Shown in pieces: positions 57,383-64,000 of a stretch of DNA of 64,000 nucleotides. The notes beneath the pieces are model-generated. The model had not been told where the DNA came from. It did no database searches and saw nothing but the letters and a program-made list of their open reading frames with translations. Position numbers and translations under genes: made by a program. The stretch is taken from NCBI GenBank assembly GCA_003133225.1, contig PKWL01000090.1:28233-92232 (forward strand). Reading direction: 5' to 3'. Position 1 is the first letter of the stretch. Every line of letters begins with the position of its first letter. This DNA comes from Janthinobacterium sp. GTDB taxonomy: Bacteria; Pseudomonadota; Gammaproteobacteria; Burkholderiales; Burkholderiaceae_D.

Positions 57383-58783
57383 TCAACATTCGACAATGTT
57401 GACCGCCAGCCCGCCACGCGAGGTCTCCTTGTATTTGGTTTTCATATCAGCACCGGTATCACGCATGGTCTTGATGACTTTGTCGAGCGAGACCACATGA
57501 TTACCGTTGCCTGCCAGCGCCATGCGGGCGGCGTTGATGGCTTTGACGGCACCCATGGCATTGCGCTCAATGCAGGGAATCTGCACCAAGCCACCAACCG
57601 GGTCGCAGGTCAACCCCAGGTTGTGCTCCATGCCGATTTCGGCGGCGTTCTCGATCTGCTCCGGGCTACCACCCAGCACCGCCGCCAGACCGGCTGCCGC
57701 CATCGAACAGGCCACGCCGACCTCGCCCTGGCAGCCGACTTCGGCGCCGCTGATGGAAGCATTGCGCTTGTACAAAATGCCGACGGCGGCGGCGCTCATT
57801 AGAAAATCGTTAACGGCGTCTTGTGTCTCTTCGCGTTGGGCGCGACCGTTATGGTTCAACACAAAGCGGTCACAATAGTGCAACACCGCCGCAATGACGC
57901 CGGCCGCGCCGTTGGTGGGCGCTGTCACGACCCGGCCGCCGGCCGCATTTTCTTCGTTCACGGCAAAGGCATAGACATTGACCCAGTCCAGCACCGACAG
58001 CGGGTCGGCCAGTGCCTGCTCGGCGCGTGCGCGCAGTTGCGCCGCCAGCAGCGGCGCGCGGCGCTGCACCTTGAACGGCCCCGGCAGGATGCCCTCAGTG
58101 CTCAGACCACGCTGCACGCATTCGCGCATGACGCGCCAGATGTTGTGCAGTCCGGCGCGAATTTCATCCTCGCTGCGCCAGGTGCGCTCGTTGGCCCACA
58201 TCACGGCGCTGATGCTCAACTGCTGCTGTTGGCAAATGGCGAGCAGCGCGTCGCCCGAGGTAAAGGGATAGGGCACTTTTTGGTATTCGCTCAGAACCGC
58301 CTCGTTGGAGCTGCCGGCGGTCACGACAAAGCCGCCGCCGACACTGAGGTATTTGGCTTGCTTGAGCAGTTTGCCAGAGGCATCGTGAGCGCTGAATTTC
58401 ATGCCGTTGGGGTGCTCGGCCAGGGCTTCGCGGCGGTACATCAGCAAGTGCTCCTTTTCCTTGAACACAATGCATTGACGTCCCAGCAACGCGAGCGCCT
58501 GATGGGCACGTACATCCTTGATCAGCCCGGCCACCGCCGCCACATCGACCGTGTCGGGTGCATAGTCCATGAGGCCCAGCATCACGGCCACATCCGAACC
58601 GTGGCCCTTGCCGGTGGCACCGAGCGAGCCGTACAGCTCGCAGGTCACGGCAGCGGTGGCAGTGAGAAAACCATCGCGTTCGAGCGCTTGCGCAAACAGA
58701 CGCGCCGCGCGCATCGGCCCCACCGTGTGCGAACTGCTCGGTCCGATACCAATTTTGAAGAGATCAAAAACGCTGATGGCCAT
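57383..58783 (-). CDS. sdaA: L-serine ammonia-lyase, iron-sulfur dependent
   Basis: 466 aa, single-chain form. Deaminates L-serine to pyruvate. [19 protein letters not shown] near the start is the beta-domain signature. The cysteines for the oxygen-labile 4Fe-4S cluster are in [17 protein letters not shown] and [19 protein letters not shown]. The start lies only 10 bp from the 43-bp repeat that bounds the mobile island, so its upstream region has been replaced. Confidence 0.95.
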   Translation of the reverse strand: MAISVFDLFKIGIGPSSSHTVGPMRAARLFAQALERDGFLTATAAVTCELYGSLGATGKGHGSDVAVMLGLMDYAPDTVDVAAVAGLIKDVRAHQALALLGRQCIVFKEKEHLLMYRREALAEHPNGMKFSAHDASGKLLKQAKYLSVGGGFVVTAGSSNEAVLSEYQKVPYPFTSGDALLAICQQQQLSISAVMWANERTWRSEDEIRAGLHNIWRVMRECVQRGLSTEGILPGPFKVQRRAPLLAAQLRARAEQALADPLSVLDWVNVYAFAVNEENAAGGRVVTAPTNGAAGVIAAVLHYCDRFVLNHNGRAQREETQDAVNDFLMSAAAVGILYKRNASISGAEVGCQGEVGVACSMAAAGLAAVLGGSPEQIENAAEIGMEHNLGLTCDPVGGLVQIPCIERNAMGAVKAINAARMALAGNGNHVVSLDKVIKTMRDTGADMKTKYKETSRGGLAVNIVEC

Positions 58784-58792
58784 GAGCTGATC

Positions 58793-58835
58793 TTAAGGCT
58801 AAGGTGAATAAGTGAAGCCAAAACGTTGGCATGAT
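58793..58835 (+). repeat. 43-bp terminal inverted repeat, left
   Basis: Begins TTAAGGCTAAGGTGAATAAG and ends GCATGAT. It matches the reverse complement of 63021-63063 with two mismatches. It bounds the 4.27-kb insertion-sequence island. Confidence 0.9.
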
Positions 58836-59788
58836 GTTGCCCCTGTTTTTCGGACTCCTTAAACCACCAATTATGCGGACTTCCTGTCTTGCTGCTGGGC
58901 CGCTGTCCAGCGTTGTTCAAATGTCATCGGGCTGATATAGCCCAGCGTCGAGTGCAATCTCTTGTGGTTGTAGAAAGTCAACCAGTCGATCACTTCGTCC
59001 ATGGCCTCGAGCCGGGTAGCAAATCTTCTGCCATACAACCTGCCAACTTTCAGTCGTCCCCACAGGCTTTCAGTGGGTGCGTTGTCCCAGCAGTTGCCTT
59101 TGCGGCTCATGGATGATTTCATCTCAAAGCCTTTGAGCTCGCTTTGAAACTCATGGCTGCAATACTGGCTGCCACGGTCTGAATGGAAGATCAGTCCAGG
59201 TGCCGGACGGCGTCTGAACCATGCCATACGCAAGGCATCGGTCACAGCATTGGTCTGCATGTTGTCCCTCATGCTCCAGCCCACCACCTGGGCTGAATAG
59301 GTCGATTACGCCGGTCAGATACAACCAGCCTTCATCGGTGGCAATGTAGGTGATGTCACTGGTCCATACCTGGTTCGGTGCCTCGGGTGTAAAGTTGCGC
59401 TCCAGCAAGTTCGGCGCAATGGGGAGATTGTGTTTGCTGTCGGTGGTGACAACAAACTTTCTCTTGCCCCTGGCCTTGATGCCGTGACGCTGCATGAGCT
59501 TTCTGACTCGCTCTTTACCGACCCGGATACCTCGGGCCACCAGTTCTTTCCACCTTTTTGGCCAACCGTATTCCTGCTTGACTTCGGCGTGAATGGCCTT
59601 GATGTGTACCAGCAGGGCCTCGTCGCTGATGCGTTTGTTCACCCTGGCTTGCTGGGCTTAGCGCTATCTTTGCGCCGCCAGTGCTCGAAGTAGCCGCTGG
59701 CGCTGACCTCCAGCTCCTCGCAGCTCAGCGTAACGGGCCAAAGTTTCTTGTGCATTGCTATGGAGTCCGTTTTTCGGGGGCTACATCA
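58832..59788 (-). mobile_element. IS3-family insertion sequence, decayed, lacking orfA
   Basis: 957 bp bounded by 27-bp inverted repeats (TGATGTTGCCCCT...CGGACTCC on the left, its imperfect complement at 59762-59788). The arms match except for a central A/T run and two other positions. It contains only a frameshifted orfB. The space between the right repeat and orfB is 7 bp, so orfA has been deleted (typical IS3 elements are about 1.2-1.3 kb). The left terminal repeat overlaps the end of the 43-bp repeat. Confidence 0.85.
58871..59755 (-). pseudogene. IS3-family transposase OrfB, two frameshifts
   Basis: Integrase-core transposase in three frames. The first piece runs from ATG 59755 to TGA near 59642 (VSASGYFEHWRRKDSAKPSK). 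The second starts NKRISDEALLVHIKAIHAEV and carries the first catalytic Asp (TSDITYIATDEG), ending in a shifted tail after VIDLFS near 59295. The third contains FHSDRGSQYCSHEF (second Asp) and GNCWDNAPTESLWGRLK (Glu), ending at 58871. Missing bases near 59295 and 59640 break the protein, so this copy cannot transpose by itself. Confidence 0.88.
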
Positions 59789-59826
59789 GTGGAAGTCAAT
59801 CTATAACCTTTGAAAGGGGAAGTCCC

Positions 59827-60573
59827 ATGAGCGAGATTACACGAGTAGGAGTGGATTCGGCAAAATATGCAATTCAGGTAAACGCCGTTGACGCTGCTGG
59901 CAAACTCGTCACCAACCGGCAGCTGAGTCGAGAAAAGTTTCTTTCGTGGTGCGAACAGCTACCGGCAGGCTGCCTAGTGGCGATGGAGGCGTGTGGTGGT
60001 TCCCACCATTGGGCCCGCAAACTCATTGCTTTTGGGTTGAGCGTAAAAATCATCGCGGCACACCTTGTTGCACCCTATCGACTGCAGGGAAAAAGTGGCA
60101 AGAATGACGCCAATGATGCGGCTGCCGTTTGCGAAGCGGCGTCCAGACCAAACATGCGCTTTGTATCGATCAAAACCACGGTTCAGAAAGGCATATTGTG
60201 CGTGCACAGTTTGCGCGAGGGGTTGAAAGAAGAACGCACAGCGAGCATCAATCGCATCCGGGGCATGCTGACTGAGTTCGGCCTGGTAGTTTCTAAAAAC
60301 CCGGAGAAATTGCGTGAGATGTTGACCGATATGTTGGAGAATGCCAGCAATGATCTTTCCGGTTTGACGCGACTGGTTGTTCAAGAGGGCTATGACCAAT
60401 GGAAAGATCTCGATAAGCGTATCGAATGGTGCGATGAACGTATCAATGCGTATATCAAGGATGATGCGCAGGCCAAGGTTGCCAAAGAGCTTGTGGGAGT
60501 TGGTCCGGTGACCGCCTCTGCAATGGTGGCCACCGCCAACTGGGCGGCAGCTTTGTGGAAAGCTAAGGGTTGA
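59827..60573 (+). pseudogene. IS110-family transposase, C-terminally truncated
   Basis: 248 aa from ATG 59827. The N-terminal RuvC-like DEDD domain is complete (VGVDSAKYAIQVNAVD, VAMEACGGSHHWARKL, KSGKNDANDAAAVCEA). A helical linker follows, and the second domain begins (ELVGVGPVTASAMVAT) but stops after about 15 residues at WAAALWKAKG. Normal proteins are about 340 aa and contain a catalytic Ser in the missing part. The element's right end is lost, and the following 120 bp match no part of the transposase. Confidence 0.88.
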
Positions 60574-60694
60574 CGCCGTCCCTCGCCTTCGACACAAGGG
60601 CTCAGCGTCGCCAGTCTGAGACCGGTGTTGCCATTCCCATCGAGGGCGCCGACCTGTCATGGTCTAGAACCAAGTTCCCGGTGATTCTTTGTTG
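60574..60694. other. Junction sequence between IS110 remnant and hipBA
   Basis: About 120 bp of unassigned sequence with no gene, marking the deletion junction. A partial TTCCCGGTGATTC resembles half of the hip operator. Confidence 0.3.
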
Positions 60695-60710
60695 ATTACC
60701 GATCGGTAAT
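60695..60710. promoter_or_regulatory. hip operator site 1 (palindrome)
   Basis: ATTACCGATCGGTAAT, a perfect 16-bp palindrome about 70 bp before the hipB start. It overlaps a TAATAT box. Confidence 0.7.
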
Positions 60711-60742
60711 ATTTTGGTAGACAGGACCAAAATATCCTCTAC

Positions 60743-60758
60743 ATTCCCGATCGGGAAC
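60743..60758. promoter_or_regulatory. hip operator site 2 (palindrome)
   Basis: ATTCCCGATCGGGAAC, with a perfect 14-bp core, 48 bp centre to centre from site 1 and 15 bp before the ATG. Confidence 0.7.
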
Positions 60759-60772
60759 ACTAAGGACGATTC

Positions 60773-61048
60773 ATGGATAAATTACCCAACAAATTACCGA
60801 GCGGGAATAAGACAGCGTTGAGGCACGTAATACGCTGCGCCGCCGAGTTGGGGGAGGTCGCACGCAAGCAGCGGCAAATGCTCGGTCTCAAACAGGGAGA
60901 TGTAGCTGGCCTGGGCAACACCGGCAACCGGTTTATGGTTGACCTCGAACGCGGCAAACCCACATTGCAGTTACAGAAGACGCTCGATGTTCTCGATTTG
61001 CTAGGACTCGAAGTCGTGATTCAACCCAAGTCTGGGGGCGCCGCGTGA
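60773..61048 (+). CDS. hipB: HipB-like antitoxin (XRE helix-turn-helix)
   Basis: 91 aa. A helix-turn-helix at about 28-80 (ELGEVARKQRQMLGLKQGDV, NRFMVDLERGKPTLQLQKTL) ends in beta-strand-like VLDLLGLEVVIQPK, as in HipB. It should bind the palindromes in its own promoter and neutralise the HipA kinase encoded next. The ATG follows AAGGA at 9 nt. The stop overlaps the hipA GTG (GTGA). The gene itself looks intact. Confidence 0.9.
   Translation: MDKLPNKLPSGNKTALRHVIRCAAELGEVARKQRQMLGLKQGDVAGLGNTGNRFMVDLERGKPTLQLQKTLDVLDLLGLEVVIQPKSGGAA
60793..60808. promoter_or_regulatory. hip operator site 3, inside hipB (imperfect)
   Basis: ATTACCGAGCGGGAAT, related to sites 1 and 2, centred 50 bp from site 2 and lying within the first codons of hipB. 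Confidence 0.5.
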
Positions 61049-62299
61049 TTTCGGAATCTGCAAAAACTCTGGACGTTTATTTTGAGACTGATTTGGTTGG
61101 TCGTGTGTATGACACGAATCCACTCTCGTTTGAATATGCGCCAGAGTGGCTGGCGCACAAGGCCATTCAAATAGCCAACATTATCATGGCGTCAGGAAGA
61201 ACCGACGCCGACAGCGTCACCGCCTTTTTCGAAAACCTGTTGCCGGAAGGGGCGTTGCGAAGTTATCTTTTTGCAGCGCGCAAGGCCAGCACGCTGTTTG
61301 GCCTTCTTCACTCCGTTGCAGGCGATACGGCTGGTGGATTTATCCTCTTGCCTGCCGGACATCAGCCGCAGCCACAAAGCTACCAGCTGACCAGTTGGCA
61401 GGAACTGGCGACCGAGCTGAAGTCAAAAGCCGCAGTGGCCATCAACCTCAAGAATAAGGGAACCCGGATATCACTGGCCGGAGCCCAGGACAAGATCTCT
61501 CTGGCAGTATTTGCTGATGGAATTCCAAGGCTGGGGCAGGGTACCAGTCCCTCAACGCATATTGTCAAGCCGGACATCAAGCGAATTGATGGTGTCTGGG
61601 CCTCGGCGGTAAATGAAATGCTTGTCATGAAGACAGCCGCCGAGTGTGGTCTCAACGTTGCAAGCGTGTTCTACGAACCCATCACCTGGTCGTGTGTTGT
61701 GACGCGGTTTGACCGCTACGCGCGCAAGGAGGGTGGGGTAGGGCGCATCATGCAATACGACCTGTGCCAACTCAGCTCCCTGGCGTCTGAGAAGAAATAC
61801 GAAGCCGAAGGTGGCCCGAACCTGAAAGACTGCGCGGACCTGATTCGGAAATATTCCATGGTGCCGGCGGCCGACTTGAAGCAGCTGCTGGGGTGGGTAT
61901 TTTTCAACATCTTTGTCGGCAACAACGACAGCCACGCCAAGAACCTCTCCATCTACAGTTCGCCTGGGAGGAGTTCGACTGACCCCGTTCTACGATTTGA
62001 TGTGTACCCGGATCTACCCCGGACTGTCGCAAAGCTTTGCTTTTGACATTGGTGGCACGACGATGCCCGGGGAGATTAAAAGGGGCAACATCGTGCACAT
62101 GGCCGAGATCCTCAATTTCAGGCCAAAATTTGTTCTTCAGGTCGGACAGGACGTTGCCAGGAAGGTGCCGAAAGCTTTGGCAACGGCGACCACTTCAATG
62201 CAGGATGTTCTGCAAAAAGGAGATGTCACGATGGCAAGTAGGCTAACCAAGTACATTCGCAAAACCAGCCTGCAAGTGAGTAAGCGAATACTTACTTAG
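61045..62299 (+). pseudogene. hipA: HipA-like Ser/Thr kinase toxin, one-base frameshift
   Basis: The GTG start overlaps hipB. The first 310 codons encode the N-terminal HipA domain, the Gly-rich loop region (TRISLAGAQDKISLAVF) and the catalytic loop FVGNNDSHAKNLSIY (Asp295). The frame then shifts and ends at 62046. In the next frame the protein resumes as LTPFYDLMCTRIYPGLSQSF, with the metal-binding Asp, and continues to 62299. Removing one G from the GGG run at 61966-61968 restores a 417-aa protein, close to E. coli HipA (440). As written, the kinase lacks its second metal ligand and should be inactive. Confidence 0.88.
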
Positions 62300-62599
62300 C
62301 CCAGACGTATCGATTTCAGTCATGGAGAAAGTTGCGAATCATAATCGCGGCGTGATCGGTTATTCGGGTTTAGTCGCAGGTTGGTCGCGCCCACACACTG
62401 GCATCTGAAACGCCTCTGGTGGCCGGAATACAGCAGATTCGATAACGTGGCTATTGATCCGATTTCGAAGAGGGAAACAAACCAAAGTCTATCCCGACGT
62501 CGGCTTTTGACTCCTGGATCTCGTCCAGGACAGGCCCTGCGCGCAGCCTCCCAGAGGACACCGAGGCCGTGTGGTTGGCGCCAATTACCTTGGCCGGTT
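62300..62599. other. Mosaic junction between hipA and IS5 remnant
   Basis: 300 bp with no recognisable gene. It includes TGGTTGGCGCCAATTACCTT at 62572-62591, which recurs with one mismatch at the extreme right of the window (63981-64000). Confidence 0.35.
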
Positions 62600-62923
62600 A
62601 ACGAGCAGCGCGTCTACGGTGACTCGGCCTATGCCAGTCAGAAGGATCTGATTGCCAGCAAGGCACCCAGCGCAAAAGACTTCACCAACCAGCGTACGCG
62701 CTACGCCGGGATCGTTGACGAGGCGGTGCGTGCGAAAAACCGCAACAAGTCAAGAATCCGTTCCCGCGTTGAGCATGTTTTTGGCGTGGTCAAACGCCTA
62801 TGGGAATTTGGCAAGGTGCGCTATCGTGGCCTGCACAAGAACGCCACACGGGCATTCACTGCATTGGCGCTGGACAACATTTACCTCGCTCGCCAAAGGC
62901 TGATGGCACAGGTGCGTCCATGA
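62600..62923 (+). pseudogene. IS5-family transposase, C-terminal remnant
   Basis: About 107 codons matching the C-terminal third of an IS5-group DDE transposase: NEQRVYGDSAYASQKDLIAS, RTRYAGIVDEAVRAKNRNKS, RIRSRVEHVFGVVKRLWEFG with the catalytic Glu, and ALDNIYLARQRLMAQVRP at the end. The N-terminal two thirds are missing. The codons upstream of 62600 in the same frame are unrelated. The element's right terminal repeat ends at 63063. Confidence 0.87.
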
Positions 62924-63020
62924 GGCGAAAAATCGGGGCGATGACCCCAAAAAACTGGCCTGTGGGACTGCAAAACAGAACCAATTTCAACGCGACTTCG
63001 CAAAACTTCGTTGCTGTGCG

Positions 63021-63063
63021 ATCATGCTAACGTTTTGGCTCCACTTATTCACCTTAGCCTTAA
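63021..63063 (-). repeat. 43-bp terminal inverted repeat, right
   Basis: Reverse complement of the repeat at 58793-58835, 41 of 43 positions identical. It probably is the right end of the IS5-type element, since it follows the transposase remnant. Confidence 0.88.
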
Positions 63064-63077
63064 AACTGATACGGAGG

Positions 63078-64000
63078 TCAAGCTGACTGCTTCGGTTGTC
63101 CTATGTCGCGCTTCCAGAACAGGGGTGTCGCGATAATCAGCATCACTCCCACAATCGCTCCGCCAATCAGCACGGCGTGCGGCGCGCCCGATAGGCCGCC
63201 GAGCAGTTCAGCGGTGCTGCCGATACCCATCGCGCCCAGGGAGGGCAGGCCGATCAGGGTGATGGCATACAGGCTCATTACGCGCCCGCGCAGCTCGTTT
63301 GGAACCGCCATCTGGATGAAGGTGGAAATTATGGTGCCAAATACGGTCACCGCGATAGCGCCGATGAAAAGCAGGCTGACACCCAACCAGAAATAAGGGC
63401 TGAGCGCAAACAGGATGACAGTCAGGCTGAATAGCAACCCGCTGGAGATAAGGATGGCACCCTGGTGTTTTACGCGGCGGATGGAAGCCAGCCCAAAAGC
63501 GCCGACCAGCGCGCCGGCGCCCGATGCAGACAGCAAAATACCATACCCTGTCGGACCTCCATTCCAGATATCACGCGCGAAAATGGGTAAAAGGTTTAGG
63601 TAGGAGCGTCCAAAGATTGCGGCCAATGCCGAAAGGCCAAGCAGCGTCAGGATAAGCCGGTTTTTCCAGGCGTACGAAAGCCCCGTCAGCATGGACTTGC
63701 TCAACGAGGCATGTTGCCTTCCACTGCCGTGCACCTGGACGTTACGCATGGCAGCCAGGGCAAAGATCACTGCCAGGTAGCTCACAGCATTCAGAAAAAA
63801 CAAGCTCCCCGCGCCGAGCGGTGCCAGCAGCGCCCCGGCGATGGCCGGGCCTACCAGCGCTGCTCCGTTGTAGGTGGCGGAATTTAGCGAGATGGCATTC
63901 ATCAGGTCACGCTGGGGCACAAGATTGGGGACAAGCGCATGGCGGGCGGGGTGGTCGAAGGCCAGCAGGGCTGAACTGACTGGTTGGCGACAATTACCTT
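63078..64000 (-). CDS. MFS exporter (EntS/MFS_3-like), 5' end beyond window
   Basis: The frame is open to the window edge; at least 300 residues are visible. Conserved LLAFDHPARHALVPNLVPQR and DLMNAISLNSATYNGAALVG (cytosolic loop and helix after TM4) identify the EntS-type major facilitator branch. The later half shows six more helices and VPNELRGRVMSLYAITL. It exports small molecules such as siderophores or drugs. The last visible bases (63981-64000) repeat a sequence found beside the IS5 remnant, and the encoded residues NCRQPVSS look unlike the family, so the gene may itself be interrupted just upstream. Confidence 0.8.
   Translation of the reverse strand, partial: GNCRQPVSSALLAFDHPARHALVPNLVPQRDLMNAISLNSATYNGAALVGPAIAGALLAPLGAGSLFFLNAVSYLAVIFALAAMRNVQVHGSGRQHASLSKSMLTGLSYAWKNRLILTLLGLSALAAIFGRSYLNLLPIFARDIWNGGPTGYGILLSASGAGALVGAFGLASIRRVKHQGAILISSGLLFSLTVILFALSPYFWLGVSLLFIGAIAVTVFGTIISTFIQMAVPNELRGRVMSLYAITLIGLPSLGAMGIGSTAELLGGLSGAPHAVLIGGAIVGVMLIIATPLFWKRDIGQPKQSA

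Noticed and set aside
57821..58807. 328-codon plus-strand open frame
   Set aside because: Antisense to sdaA, which has all expected motifs.

Overview
The window looks like a chromosome of a Burkholderiales betaproteobacterium, most likely Comamonadaceae and Rhodoferax-like. The evidence is general-bacterial-porin genes, DUF1840 and DUF4148 proteins, the slt/GST/cca/formyltetrahydrofolate cyclo-ligase neighbourhood and GC-rich codon use. This is inferred from gene content only. No rRNA, tRNA or CRISPR array was seen.

Layout. (1) 1-14.3 kb is a carbon and stress islet. It holds a GH94 beta-1,2-glucan phosphorylase-like protein, decarboxylating 6-phosphogluconate dehydrogenase, an SPFH protein, PRC-barrel, YflT-like and DUF302 stress proteins, phosphoketolase, class I aldolase, a histidine phosphatase and 6-phosphogluconolactonase. 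Broken genes lie between them: PRC, metallophosphoesterase, glycosyltransferase and a second 6PGDH fragment. (2) 14.9-21.4 kb is a c-di-GMP block with a PAS/HD-GYP protein, a PAS/GAF/degenerate-GGDEF/EAL protein, a CHASE/PAS/GGDEF protein and a truncated receiver. (3) 21.6-28.7 kb is a DUF1840 gene followed by a complete N-type ATPase operon in the order atpDCQRBEFAG. (4) 28.7-31.4 kb holds a DedA-PAP2 fusion and a GH144-like beta-1,2-glucanase. (5) 31.4-42.5 kb is a copper and envelope-stress cluster: two P1B ATPases, a 40-aa membrane peptide, two two-component systems, DUF4148, Spy-like and SHOCT proteins and CopZ. (6) 42.5-58.8 kb is mostly housekeeping: LemA and two TPM proteins, rfbC, pyrF, two porins, an unrecognised 458-aa protein, FAH hydrolase and GntR, cca, GST, slt, 5-FCL and sdaA. 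(7) 58.8-63.06 kb is a mobile island bounded by 43-bp inverted repeats, carrying decayed IS3, IS110 and IS5 elements and a frameshifted hipBA. (8) An MFS exporter runs off the right edge.

How the genes may work together (inference). GH94 and GH144 enzymes could release glucose units from beta-1,2-glucans. Pgl and Gnd would yield pentose phosphates, which phosphoketolase would cleave to acetyl-phosphate while aldolase handles triose phosphates. The N-ATPase is an auxiliary ion pump or synthase. The copper genes form a detoxification unit with its own sensors. Many loci carry one-base frameshifts or fused fragments, so parts of the accessory DNA are decaying, or the sequence has homopolymer errors.
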